Assembly: GCA_050736695.1 (NCBI GenBank)
Contig: JBOHWH010000135.1
Location: 72,156-136,155 of the forward strand
Source of the DNA: JBARDN01 sp050736695
GTDB lineage: Bacteria; Desulfobacterota; Binatia; Binatales; Binataceae
Length of the DNA: 64,000 nucleotides
Direction of reading: 5' to 3'
Shown here one piece after another: positions 33,493 to 41,241 of the stretch. A program made the translations under genes and the position numbers. Every line of letters starts with the position of its first letter. Positions within the stretch are counted from its first letter, which is position 1. A model generated the notes under the pieces. That model saw only the letters and a list, made by a program, of their open reading frames with translations. It made no database searches and was not told where the DNA came from.

Positions 33493-34749
33493 TCAGGCGG
33501 CGCGCGCCTGCCGCGCCATCATCCGCGCGAACCGGAACGACGGAAAGCCGCCGCTGAGCGCCATCTGGCCAAACCGCGCCATCTCGAGCGCGGCCCAACT
33601 CTCGCGTTGCGCGACAATCTGCGCCGCGTGCGCAATCGGATCGGCTGTCAGGCCACGAGAGGTTTTCACGCTGGCGGAGTAATAGGGCATCAGCAGCCGG
33701 TCGCGGCGAGCCGCGAATTCGCTCATCGCGGACGAGTCGATCACGCGGCCGCTTCGCGCCGAGAACCAATCGGGCGCAAGTTCGCCGACGATTTCCGCAC
33801 TCATCAGCGCGAGCGAATGTCCCTGCCCAAACAAAGGATCGACATGCAGGCCCGCATCTCCGACCAGCAGCGCGCCGTCGGCGATCGGGATGCGATAAGT
33901 GTTGGACAATATCCCCGACGAATAAATCTTGCCGGATGAACGCCCGCCTTCGACGATCGCGCCGACCGCGAACGAGCGCGCGAGCTCGCGCTTCAGATTG
34001 CCTTCAAGATCGGTGCGGAACGACCGCATTTCATTTGCATCGAACGCGACCGCGGCGACCACGCGTCCGTTCTCGCATCGGCACAGGATCGATCCCTGGC
34101 CCGGTCCGGCGTCGAGCTCGGTGACCAGGTCGTCGCCGAAGCGCGCCGAGCTGACGTCGTCGTAATAGGCGTAGTAGTAGGCGCGCGCGCACGGAACTTC
34201 GGTGCGCTTGAAGGCGCCGAGCTTGGCCTCGGCGATCTTCGCGACGGCGCTGCGCATCCCGTCGGCGCCGATTACCAGCGCCGCGTGAAATTCGTGAGAT
34301 CCGGTTTCGTCCTCGCCGCGGATCCCCGCGATCGCGCTGTCTTCGATCACGAAATCGGTCAACCGGAAACGCTCCCGGACGATCGCACCCGAATCGCGTG
34401 CGAGCGCAAGCATCGCGGCGTCCATCGGCATCCGCCCGAAGCAGAACCCGCGCAGGTCTTCACCTTCGGACGCGAGATCGACCGCGTAATCATAACCGGG
34501 CCCGAGCACACGCATCCGTTGGTAGCGCCGCGCACCGGCGCGTTCCAGATGCTCCAGCGCCTTCATTCGGGCCAGCACCCGCGTGCCGCCGGCGAGGACG
34601 ATATGCGTGGAAATTGTGTCAGATGGAAATGCAGCCTTATCGACCAGCAGGATTCTGAGTCCGCGGCGCGCCAGCGCAATCGCAGTCGCGCTTCCAGCCA
34701 CACGCGCACCCACAATAATCGCGTCGAAGGGGGAATCCGGATGGTTCAT
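33493..34749 (-). CDS. FAD-dependent oxidoreductase (geranylgeranyl reductase / PHBH-type)
   Basis: A 418-residue flavoprotein with a Rossmann FAD site (DAIIVGARVAGSATAIALARRG, residues about 10-40), the internal motif ALVIGADGMRSAVAK and the second FAD motif GALLVGDAGLHVDPLFGQGHSLAL. This is the group-A monooxygenase / geranylgeranyl-reductase superfamily. The substrate is unknown. I chose ATG 34749; a TTG at 34764 would add five residues. It is the first gene of a minus-strand unit with the alpha/beta hydrolase. Confidence 0.87.
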   Translation of the reverse strand: MNHPDSPFDAIIVGARVAGSATAIALARRGLRILLVDKAAFPSDTISTHIVLAGGTRVLARMKALEHLERAGARRYQRMRVLGPGYDYAVDLASEGEDLRGFCFGRMPMDAAMLALARDSGAIVRERFRLTDFVIEDSAIAGIRGEDETGSHEFHAALVIGADGMRSAVAKIAEAKLGAFKRTEVPCARAYYYAYYDDVSSARFGDDLVTELDAGPGQGSILCRCENGRVVAAVAFDANEMRSFRTDLEGNLKRELARSFAVGAIVEGGRSSGKIYSSGILSNTYRIPIADGALLVGDAGLHVDPLFGQGHSLALMSAEIVGELAPDWFSARSGRVIDSSAMSEFAARRDRLLMPYYSASVKTSRGLTADPIAHAAQIVAQRESWAALEMARFGQMALSGGFPSFRFARMMARQARAA

Positions 34750-34830
34750 CAAGCACTCGCGCAAAAATCTCGAACTTCACGCAATGATTAGGTGCGCGGC
34801 GGCGCCGACGCAAGCATCGCGCAAAAAGAA

Positions 34831-34854
34831 AGAGCCCCCTGTTACGGGGGCTCT
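34831..34854 (-). terminator. rho-independent terminator of the lysine-rich peptide unit
   Basis: A perfect 9-bp stem (AGAGCCCCC / GGGGGCTCT) with a 6-nt loop. On the minus strand it is followed by TTCTTTTT, so it ends transcripts coming from the right, that is from the lysine-rich peptide gene at 34958-35056. Confidence 0.88.
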
Positions 34855-34863
34855 CTCGGTTTA

Positions 34864-34942
34864 CGAGGCGTAAACGCCTCGGCTCATTCCAGCAGCTAGC
34901 CCGGCATCGATAGCCAGCCTCCGAGGGGTTAAATCCCGGAGG
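34864..34942 (-). other. structured 3' region: two further hairpins
   Basis: Between the peptide stop and the terminator, two more perfect stems occur: CGAGGCG-TAAA-CGCCTCG at 34864-34881 and CCTCCG ... CGGAGG at 34918-34942. With the terminator this gives three hairpins in about 110 nt of 3' untranslated RNA, suggesting a stable or processed small RNA. Confidence 0.6.
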
Positions 34943-34957
34943 AAAACTTGTGGCTAG

Positions 34958-35056
34958 TTACTTCTTCTTCTTTTTGCCGGCTTTCTTCTTCATACCGCTC
35001 TTAAGCTTTGACTTGGATTTGGTGGCCCGCTTAGGGGCCTTCTTCTTCACTGGCAT
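34958..35056 (-). CDS. 32-residue lysine-rich basic peptide
   Basis: A tiny gene that a length cut-off would drop. It encodes 32 residues starting MPVKKKAPKRATKSKSK and ending in five lysines; 16 residues are Lys and one is Arg, with no acidic residue. An ideal AGGAGG ribosome binding site sits five bases before the ATG at 35056. A consensus promoter lies about 75 bp upstream (35139-35167), and a structured 3' region with a terminator follows. The composition resembles the lysine/alanine/proline tails of bacterial histone H1-like proteins, so nucleic-acid binding is the natural guess, but I know no named family. The complete set of expression signals argues strongly for a real gene. Confidence 0.75.
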   Translation of the reverse strand: MPVKKKAPKRATKSKSKLKSGMKKKAGKKKKK

Positions 35057-35138
35057 AGACACCTCCTCTCAATCGGCAACTGCTGGATAAGCACCCTGAA
35101 CTAATGAGTGGTCTAATCTTCCCCACCCCTCGATCCGC

Positions 35139-35167
35139 ATTATAGAAATGCGTTATTACAAATGCAA
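35139..35167 (-). promoter_or_regulatory. consensus sigma-70-type promoter for the lysine-rich peptide
   Basis: On the minus strand TTGCAT (35162-35167) and a perfect TATAAT (35139-35144) are separated by exactly 17 bases. The predicted start is near 35132, leaving a leader of about 75 nt before the ATG at 35056. It is the best housekeeping promoter I noticed in the window. Confidence 0.75.
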
Positions 35168-35193
35168 TAGGGTAAGACAGATTTTATAAAGAA

Positions 35194-35245
35194 ATTCTAA
35201 AGTCGGCACGGACCGCTGATCCAATACGTTTTCCGACTTTAGAAT
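35194..35245. repeat. 13-bp perfect inverted repeat upstream of ftsB
   Basis: ATTCTAAAGTCGG (35194-35206) and its exact complement CCGACTTTAGAAT (35233-35245) are separated by 26 bp. It lies in an AT-richer non-coding stretch 58 bp before ftsB. A second palindrome, CAAGAGCTCTTG, follows at about 35257-35268. It could be a regulator site, a stem-loop RNA or a small mobile element remnant. Confidence 0.85.
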
Positions 35246-35302
35246 GGCGTTCAAAACAAGAGCTCTTGAACTACCTCCCCGGCCTCCTTTACCATTAGGC
35301 AA

Positions 35303-35620
35303 ATGAGTCGGTTAAGCAACTACCTGCGGCGACAATGGCTCTGCCTAATCCTGAGCGGGATACTCATAGTGTTGGGCTTGAGCCTTGCGATGGGGCCGCT
35401 AGGGCCGCGCGACCTGCTGGCGCTGCGCGACAGGCGGCGTGTGCTCGAGGCGCAAAACGCGGAACTGCTCGCACGCAACGCATCACTCAGAACGGGCGTT
35501 CAGAACCTTGGTTCCAACGATCGCTACCTGGAACATCTGATTCGCCGCGAACTCGGATTCGTTCGCTCGGGCGAGTTGGTGTACAAATTCACCGGCGCCG
35601 GCGCGTCGGCCGAGCACTAG
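35303..35620 (+). CDS. ftsB: septum formation initiator FtsB/DivIC-like
   Basis: A 105-residue bitopic cell-division protein: a short cytoplasmic N-terminus, one membrane helix (about residues 12-32, LCLILSGILIVLGLSLAMG), then a coiled coil (LRDRRRVLEAQNAELLARNASLRTGVQNL) and the conserved DRYLEHLIRRELGFVRSGELVYKF. The last segment, ending in a Glu-Leu-Val-Tyr-Lys-Phe strand, is typical of FtsB. FtsB works with FtsL and FtsQ at the divisome. The last 4 bp overlap the convergent CoA-transferase gene. The start ATG follows the unusual intergenic repeat region. Confidence is high. Confidence 0.9.
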   Translation: MSRLSNYLRRQWLCLILSGILIVLGLSLAMGPLGPRDLLALRDRRRVLEAQNAELLARNASLRTGVQNLGSNDRYLEHLIRRELGFVRSGELVYKFTGAGASAEH

Positions 35621-36951
35621 AAAACCGATCTCGGCAACAGGCGATACTCGCGCGCGGAGCGCTCCAGCTCCGCGCGGAAATCGGGATGCGCCAATCCGAT
35701 CAACGCGCGCGCCCGCTCCGGAACCGACTTGCCCTTTAAGTTAACGATCCCGTATTCGGTAACGACATACATCACGTCGGTGCGCGGCGTGGTCACGATA
35801 TTCGATTCATCGATTCGCGCGACGATTCGGCTCGCGCGCCGGCCCGCGCGTTCGTAGGTGGACGCGAGGCACAAAATTGCCTTGCCTCCGGCGGAAGCAT
35901 ACGCGCCGCGAATGAACTGGAGCTGGCCACCGGTGCCGCTGATCTGCCGGATGCCGGCGGACTCGGAGCAGACCTGTCCGGTCAGATCGATTTGCGCGGC
36001 GTTGCAGATCGCGACCGCGTTATCGTTGCGCATGATGCGATGCGGCAGATTCGTGTAATCGACCGGTCCCGCAAAGCAGGCCGGATTGCGATCGAGAAAT
36101 TTGTAAAGGCGCGACGATCCCGCGGCGAAGCAGTAGGTCATCTGATAAAGATTGTCAGCCTTGTGCGCGCCGGTGATCTTGCCGGCCTCGTACAGCGCGA
36201 TGAGCGAATCAACGAACATCTCGGTGTGCACTCCGAGATCTTTGACCGCCGATCCCGCCAGCAACTCGGCGACCGCGTTCGGCATCGCGCCGATTCCGAT
36301 TTGCAGGCATGCGCCATTCCTGATTTCCGGAGCGATCAGCTCCGCGACTTTCTGATCCGTGGGAGACGGCGAGGGATTCTTGAGCTCCGGCAGCACGCCC
36401 GCTCCCGCGTCGATCACCCGATCGACAGCGCTGATATGAACTCCGCATTCCAGTCCGAAAACATACGGCACGCTGGCGTCGGCTTCGATTATGACATGCT
36501 TCGCCTTTTCCGTGATCGCCTTGTGATAGGTCACCGACGGCCCGAAATTGAAATAGCCGTGGGCATCCATCGGCGCGCACTTCAGCACCGCCACGTCCAC
36601 GTCGATGAAGCGGCGGTAGTCGTCGGGCGCCTCGCCGAAGTTCATCGGAATGTGATGACACAGCCCCCTGTCGTGCATCCTTCGCTCAAGGCCGGAGAAG
36701 TACCACGAAAAATAAGCCACGTGGCGTCCGTCGGGATCGGCTTCGATCGCCGCACGCGGCTTCATCGCAAGGCATCCGCGGAGTCTAACCCGCTCGAGTT
36801 CCGGGACTCGTGCGGCAAGTGCCTGATCGAACAGGTCGGGCTGGCCGAGCCCGAATCCGTACTCGACCCAGTCGTCCGACTTGACCGACGCGGCAGCCTC
36901 TTCGGCGCTTACGGTTTTTCGTTTCAGCTCTGATGCGTATGAATCCGCCAT
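35617..36951 (-). CDS. acetyl-CoA hydrolase/transferase family CoA-transferase
   Basis: A 444-residue class I CoA-transferase of the 4-hydroxybutyrate/butyryl-CoA:acetate type. Landmarks: VEYGFGLGQPDLFDQAL, the CoA-binding LQIGIGAMPNAVAELL, the catalytic Glu in GVHTEMFVDSLIALYEAG, NLPHRIMRNDNAVAICNAAQIDLTGQVCSES, and GTGGQLQFIRGAYASAGGKAI. It moves CoA between short carboxylic acids, with acetyl-CoA or acetate as the usual partner. The start is ATG 36951. It is a single gene; its tail overlaps ftsB by 4 bp. Confidence 0.92.
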   Translation of the reverse strand: MADSYASELKRKTVSAEEAAASVKSDDWVEYGFGLGQPDLFDQALAARVPELERVRLRGCLAMKPRAAIEADPDGRHVAYFSWYFSGLERRMHDRGLCHHIPMNFGEAPDDYRRFIDVDVAVLKCAPMDAHGYFNFGPSVTYHKAITEKAKHVIIEADASVPYVFGLECGVHISAVDRVIDAGAGVLPELKNPSPSPTDQKVAELIAPEIRNGACLQIGIGAMPNAVAELLAGSAVKDLGVHTEMFVDSLIALYEAGKITGAHKADNLYQMTYCFAAGSSRLYKFLDRNPACFAGPVDYTNLPHRIMRNDNAVAICNAAQIDLTGQVCSESAGIRQISGTGGQLQFIRGAYASAGGKAILCLASTYERAGRRASRIVARIDESNIVTTPRTDVMYVVTEYGIVNLKGKSVPERARALIGLAHPDFRAELERSAREYRLLPRSVF

Positions 36952-37165
36952 CGTTAACCTCGGTCGCGCGGCGCCACGGCTTGCAGGTCAGGGCCGCACC
37001 GGATTTTCGCGCGCGCGCGCAGTTTCATAAATGCTATCAGCCGGTCGCGGTGGCAAGCCCGCGACCGAGACTCGCTGACACTTCTACGGACCGCTTCGAT
37101 AGGCTACCGTCATCGAGTCCGCGGGCCTGAAGCAATCTGAATAGCCCGTCTCAGGAGATAACCGA

Positions 37166-37597
37166 GTGAGCGACGCCGTTTTCGAAAGCGTATTGGCACT
37201 TCATTTGTTTGGCGTGATTTTCTGGATCGGCGGATTGTTGATGCTCGCGAGCCTGCTCGGCCGCGTGCCCGAGGAAGTCGGTCTTCCTAAAGAGCGGCTG
37301 CTCGGAACTATACGGCGGCTGTTCGAAGTCACGGTGAACCTTGGCGCCGCGATTACGATCACGCTCGGAATCGTTCTCATCCTGATGCGGCCCGAAGTTC
37401 TAACGCAGGGATGGCTGCACGCGAAGCTCTTGCTGATCGCGGTGATTCTCTTTTATCACGTGCGCTTCTACCGGCGAATTCGCTTTCTCGAAGACCATCC
37501 CAGCGCCTCGACGCACCGCGAATTCGCGGTCGTACACGGCGTTGTCAGCCTGTTGGTGCTGGCGGTCCTGCTGCTGGCGATTCTGAAGCCGTTCTAG
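37166..37597 (+). CDS. HemJ/CopD-like four-helix membrane protein
   Basis: A 143-residue inner membrane protein with four helices: ALHLFGVIFWIGGLLMLASLL, VNLGAAITITLGIVLIL, WLHAKLLLIAVILFYHVRFYRR and VHGVVSLLVLAVLLLAIL. The histidine in the first helix and the WLHxKL...YH motif in the third match the HemJ/UPF0093 (CopD superfamily) proteins; HemJ is a haem-binding protoporphyrinogen oxidase. It could be HemJ or a related haem protein; the R/K pattern is looser than canonical HemJ, so I leave the symbol empty. The GTG start at 37166 has an AGGAGA site. Confidence 0.78.
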   Translation: MSDAVFESVLALHLFGVIFWIGGLLMLASLLGRVPEEVGLPKERLLGTIRRLFEVTVNLGAAITITLGIVLILMRPEVLTQGWLHAKLLLIAVILFYHVRFYRRIRFLEDHPSASTHREFAVVHGVVSLLVLAVLLLAILKPF

Positions 37598-37787
37598 CGA
37601 ACGCCGCGCGCGATCCGTCATGAGAGCATGATAATCGGCCATCGCCAGCGCATTCGACCTCGATTTCATCGCGATGCCGCAGCATGTTCTCGCTCATGTG
37701 AGTCAATTCACCTGCCGGAAGACAGATGAAACCTCACCTGCTGAGGCAGATGGCGCCCGTCAGACGTTCCCCTGAGCACCACGCAGG

Positions 37788-38564
37788 TTAGAACCTGTCC
37801 TTCAACTCGCGGGTCTTGGCGAAAATTGCGACCGGATCATTTGCCAGCGACTGGTCGATCTTCTTGAGGCTCGCGCGGAGCTCGGCGCTGTCGGTGCGCA
37901 GAAACGGGTTGATCTGTTTTTCGCCGCCGATCGTCGAAGGCACAGTCCATTTGCCTTCCGCGCGCGCTTTCACTGAGGATTCGTGTCTGGCTTTGAGCGC
38001 GGTGTTGTTCGGCTCGAGCGTGAGCGCAAAGCGGAGGTTCTTTTCGGTGTATTCGTGGCCGCAGTAAACCCGCGTCGAATCGGGCAGCGCCGCCAGCCGC
38101 TTAAGCGACGCGACCATCGTGGCGGCGTTGCCCTCGAACACGCGGCCGCATCCCCCGACGAACATCGTGTCGCCGGTGAAGACCGACTCGAGTTTCGGAA
38201 AATAATACGCGACGTGGCCGTTGGTGTGAGCGGGAATTCCGATCACGCGCGCTTCGAGCGCGCCGATTCTGAGCGTGTCGCCGTCGGCGACCGGATTGGT
38301 CAGCGCGGGGATTCTGCCGTTCTCGGCGCTCGCGCCATAAATCTTGATGCCCTCGATTTTCGAGGCGATATCCTGGTTTCCTCCGCTGTGGTCGGCATGC
38401 CAATGCGTCGTCAGCACGGCGACGATTTGCACGCCCAGTCCGCGCGCGGCCGAGATGACTTTGCCGGCCTCTGCACAATCGACGACGCCACATTCCCTGG
38501 TGGTTTCATCGACGACCAGATACGCGAAGTTGTCCGAGAGCTGCGGAACAATATGAATCGCCAT
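37788..38564 (-). CDS. gloB: hydroxyacylglutathione hydrolase (glyoxalase II)
   Basis: A 258-residue metallo-beta-lactamase-fold enzyme that hydrolyses S-D-lactoylglutathione to lactate and glutathione. The zinc site THWHADHSGGNQD, GIPAHTNGHVAYYFP, VFTGDTMFVGGCGRVFEGN and CGHEYTEKNLRFALTLEPNN are the glyoxalase II signature, with the usual C-terminal helical domain (TDSAELRASLKKID...). It starts at ATG 38564 and lies 60 bp downstream of fabI on the same strand, across a repeated hairpin (38578-38623). Confidence 0.93.
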   Translation of the reverse strand: MAIHIVPQLSDNFAYLVVDETTRECGVVDCAEAGKVISAARGLGVQIVAVLTTHWHADHSGGNQDIASKIEGIKIYGASAENGRIPALTNPVADGDTLRIGALEARVIGIPAHTNGHVAYYFPKLESVFTGDTMFVGGCGRVFEGNAATMVASLKRLAALPDSTRVYCGHEYTEKNLRFALTLEPNNTALKARHESSVKARAEGKWTVPSTIGGEKQINPFLRTDSAELRASLKKIDQSLANDPVAIFAKTRELKDRF

Positions 38565-38577
38565 CGCACTTCTCCTT

Positions 38578-38623
38578 GGCGGTCTTCCGGCGGTCTTCCG
38601 GCGGTCTTCCGCGTCAGACCGCC
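38578..38623 (-). repeat. three tandem 11-bp repeats forming a hairpin after fabI
   Basis: GGCGGTCTTCC is repeated three times without a change at 38578-38610, followed by AGACCGCC at 38616-38623, which can pair with any of the three GGCGGTCT arms. The element begins just after the fabI stop, in fabI orientation, and may act as a weak terminator or slippage-prone spacer before gloB. Confidence 0.8.
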
Positions 38624-38624
38624 G

Positions 38625-39398
38625 TCAGAGTCCGACGATGTTGTAGCCGACGTCGACATAAACCGTTTGCCCGGTCACGCCGCTCGAAAGATCGCTCAAC
38701 AGGACGGCCGCCATCTTGCCGGCTTCTTCGATTTTCATGCCGCGGCGCAGCGGCGCGCGATTTTCAACTTCATGCGCCATCGCATGGAACCCGCTGATCG
38801 CCGACGACGAAAGGGTACGCGCAGGCCCCGCGCTGAGCGCGTTGACGCGGATATTCTTTGAACCCAAATCGATCGCGAGATAGCGCACGCAGGCTTCCAG
38901 AGCCGCTTTGGCAACACCCATCACATTGTAATTGGGAACCGCGCGGACCGCGCCAATATAGCTCAGCGTGACGATCGAGCCGCCTCCCCGCGCTTCCATC
39001 AGCGGTTCCGCGGCGCGCGCAAGTGCGACCAGCGAATAGGCGCTGATTTCGAGCGAGCGCGAGAAATTCTGGCGGCTGACGCCAAGAAAGCGGTCGCGCA
39101 AATCCTCGCGCTCGGCGAACGCAACCGCATGCACCAGCATGTCGAGTCCGCCCCACTTTTCTTTCAACTTGCCGAACACCGCGGCGATCTGCGCGTCGTT
39201 GGTAACGTCGAGCTCGCCGACTACATCAGCTTCGACTTGCGCGGCGAGCGGACGCACGCGCTTCTCTAATACTTCGCCCTGATAGGTGAGCGCAATCTCG
39301 GCGCCTTGCGCGTGCAGTTCCTGCGCGATCGACCATGCGAGACTCTTGTCGTTGGCGACGCCGACGATCAGCGCGCGCTTTTTCTCTGCGATACCCAT
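38625..39398 (-). CDS. fabI: enoyl-[acyl-carrier-protein] reductase FabI
   Basis: A 257-residue NADH-dependent enoyl-ACP reductase of fatty acid synthesis. It shows the short-chain-dehydrogenase-type N-terminus ALIVGVANDKSLAWSIA, LVHAVAFAEREDL, the active-site Tyr and Lys in YNVMGVAKAALEACVRYLA (Y-x6-K), and the closing GVTGQTVYVDVGYNIVG. All are typical FabI features, including the Tyr two turns before the Lys. The start is ATG 39398. It is likely essential or near-essential and constitutively expressed, possibly together with gloB downstream. Confidence 0.95.
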   Translation of the reverse strand: MGIAEKKRALIVGVANDKSLAWSIAQELHAQGAEIALTYQGEVLEKRVRPLAAQVEADVVGELDVTNDAQIAAVFGKLKEKWGGLDMLVHAVAFAEREDLRDRFLGVSRQNFSRSLEISAYSLVALARAAEPLMEARGGGSIVTLSYIGAVRAVPNYNVMGVAKAALEACVRYLAIDLGSKNIRVNALSAGPARTLSSSAISGFHAMAHEVENRAPLRRGMKIEEAGKMAAVLLSDLSSGVTGQTVYVDVGYNIVGL

Positions 39399-39427
39399 CG
39401 TGCCTTTTCCTTATCGATCGCGCGCCG

Positions 39428-40201
39428 CTAGACCGCGAGTTTCATTCCATCGGACGCCATCTCGATCTTAATGTCGCGCCGATGGTTTAACACCTCGCGC
39501 CCTATATGCGTCAGCAGCATCCGATCGACCTTGAACTTTTCGCGATGCTCCGCCAACTCGGGATAGTTGAGATGGAATTTCAGATGCCTGCTCTCGAAGT
39601 AGGTGCATTCGCAGATAAAAAGATCGGCGCCCGCCGCAAGCTTCACCAGCGCGTCGTTCCATCCGGTGTCGCCCGAAAAAACTATCGTTTTGCCGCCCAC
39701 TTCGACCCGGAGCGAGAGCGAGATGTCGGGTTTGGTGTGCGGACTGCGAATCGCGGTGAGCTTGACCTTTCCGATGCGCAGCGTCGAGCTCGGCTCGATT
39801 ACTACGAAATGCAGCTTGGGCCTGACTCGTTCCAGGTCAAAGCCCGGGAACAAAGTTTTCATCAGCCGCCAGCATCGCGATTCGAGATTGCGCGGGCCTG
39901 CGATCGTGATTGGAGCGGCAAGTTTGCTCTCCCACATGTATTCGAGAATCAGAAACGGCAGTCCGCCAAAATGATCGCCGTGCAGATGGCTGATGACGAT
40001 CAAATCAAGATTGTTGGGACGCAGCGAGAGACGCTTCATCGCGCCCAGGATCTCCGGCCCCGCTTCCATCAGGATGCGTGTGCCGGCGGCCTCGATGATG
40101 AAGCCGGCTTGCGCGCGGCCGCCGCTTGCGAAAGCGTCTCCGGTGCCAAGCACGGTGACGTTTGCGCGGCTCTTGCGCGCCGGTGCGTGATTGGAATTCA
40201 T
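39428..40201 (-). CDS. MBL-fold hydrolase, RNase Z / arylsulfatase-like
   Basis: A 257-residue metallo-beta-lactamase protein of the RNase Z/ElaC group: TVLGTGDAFASGGRAQAGFII, SHLHGDHFGGLPFLILEY (zinc HxHxDH), GDTGWNDALVKLA and LTHIGREVL. The closing MASDGMKLAV is RNase-Z-like, but the exosite of true tRNA-processing enzymes is not obvious, so function is open (phosphonate, cyclic nucleotide or pre-tRNA cleavage). The frame extends to 40294; I chose ATG 40201, preceded by GAGG, over an ATG at 40231. It is divergent from the LLM oxidoreductase gene. Confidence 0.82.
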   Translation of the reverse strand: MNSNHAPARKSRANVTVLGTGDAFASGGRAQAGFIIEAAGTRILMEAGPEILGAMKRLSLRPNNLDLIVISHLHGDHFGGLPFLILEYMWESKLAAPITIAGPRNLESRCWRLMKTLFPGFDLERVRPKLHFVVIEPSSTLRIGKVKLTAIRSPHTKPDISLSLRVEVGGKTIVFSGDTGWNDALVKLAAGADLFICECTYFESRHLKFHLNYPELAEHREKFKVDRMLLTHIGREVLNHRRDIKIEMASDGMKLAV

Positions 40202-40287
40202 CAAACCGGACCTCATGCTAGTATCTACCATATGCCCATGCAAAATAGGCTGAGCGACAGCCGTATACCAAACAGTAAGGTGGGAAA

Positions 40288-41241
40288 ATGACACCGCAAG
40301 TCAAGATTGGCGCCGGGTTCGGGCTGTGGCGGCTGGGGATGCCACCGGCCGAGACGATCGCGCGGGTTGCCGAGCGCGCCGAAGGGTGGGGGCTCGATTC
40401 GTTCTGGCTCTCGGACCATCTGCTCGCGCCTTCGCCGGAACTCGATGTAGTCGCCACGCTTTCGCTGATCGCATCGCGCACCGAGCGGATGAAACTCGGG
40501 CCGAGCGTGCTGCTCTTGAATCTGCGGCATCCGCTGATGGCCGCGAAGTCATTCGCGTCGCTGGATTATCTGTCCGGCGGCAGAATGGTCATGGCGGTCG
40601 GCACCGGATCGAATCTGGCCGATTACGCAGCGTGCGGAATTTCTCCGGATGGGCGGGGAAAGCGCCTGGATGAGGGAATCGAGGTGCTGCGCGCGGTCTG
40701 GAAAGATCGTCAGGCGAGCTATCATGGCTGCTTCTTCAACTTCGATAACGTGACGATTGAGCCTCGTCCTGTCGCGCGCGGCAACAACGACTTCGGCACG
40801 ATGGACGTCTGGATCGGCGGCCGCGCCGAGTCGGCGTTACGCCGCACCGCGCGGCTGGGCGACGGATTTTTCGCGTCGTTCCAGACGCCCGAGGAATATG
40901 AAGCGAGCATGGCGCAAATTCGCGCCTATGCAATCGAGTACAACCGCGTCAACGCGCGAATCGAATCAGGGCTGATCCTGCTCTGCCGGGTGGCGAGTTC
41001 GCGCGATAAGGCGCTTAAGGAGATGCAGCCGATGCTCTCCGCGATGGGCCGCGGCTCCGAAGCTTTCCTTGAGCGCAGCGTGTTCGGCTCGGCTGAAGAT
41101 ATTGTCGCGCGACTCGGGCAGTACATCGCCAAGGGTCTCGACAAATTCGTGCTCTGGCCTATAGCCACGCCCGAAACGTGGGATCAGCAGATCGAACTCG
41201 TCGGCCGCGAAATCGCCGCCCACTATGCGCGCGCGGCATAG
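40288..41241 (+). CDS. LLM-class flavin-dependent (F420-type) oxidoreductase
   Basis: A 317-residue TIM-barrel enzyme of the luciferase-like monooxygenase family: IGAGFGLWRLGMPPAETIARVAERAEGWGLDSFWLSDH, SLIASRTERMKLGPSVLL, RHPLMAAKSFASLDYLSGGRMVMAVGTGSN, VTIEPRPV and DVWIGGRAESALRRTARLGDGFFASF. The pattern fits F420-dependent reductases more than FMN alkane monooxygenases, but the cofactor cannot be settled by eye. The ATG at 40288 follows AAGGTGGGAAA. Its last 17 bp overlap a lipoprotein gene, so the three downstream genes are coupled. Confidence 0.9.
   Translation: MTPQVKIGAGFGLWRLGMPPAETIARVAERAEGWGLDSFWLSDHLLAPSPELDVVATLSLIASRTERMKLGPSVLLLNLRHPLMAAKSFASLDYLSGGRMVMAVGTGSNLADYAACGISPDGRGKRLDEGIEVLRAVWKDRQASYHGCFFNFDNVTIEPRPVARGNNDFGTMDVWIGGRAESALRRTARLGDGFFASFQTPEEYEASMAQIRAYAIEYNRVNARIESGLILLCRVASSRDKALKEMQPMLSAMGRGSEAFLERSVFGSAEDIVARLGQYIAKGLDKFVLWPIATPETWDQQIELVGREIAAHYARAA

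Noticed and set aside
38578..38610. CRISPR-like tandem repeat
   Set aside because: Units are 11 bp with no spacers and only three copies; no cas genes are present.
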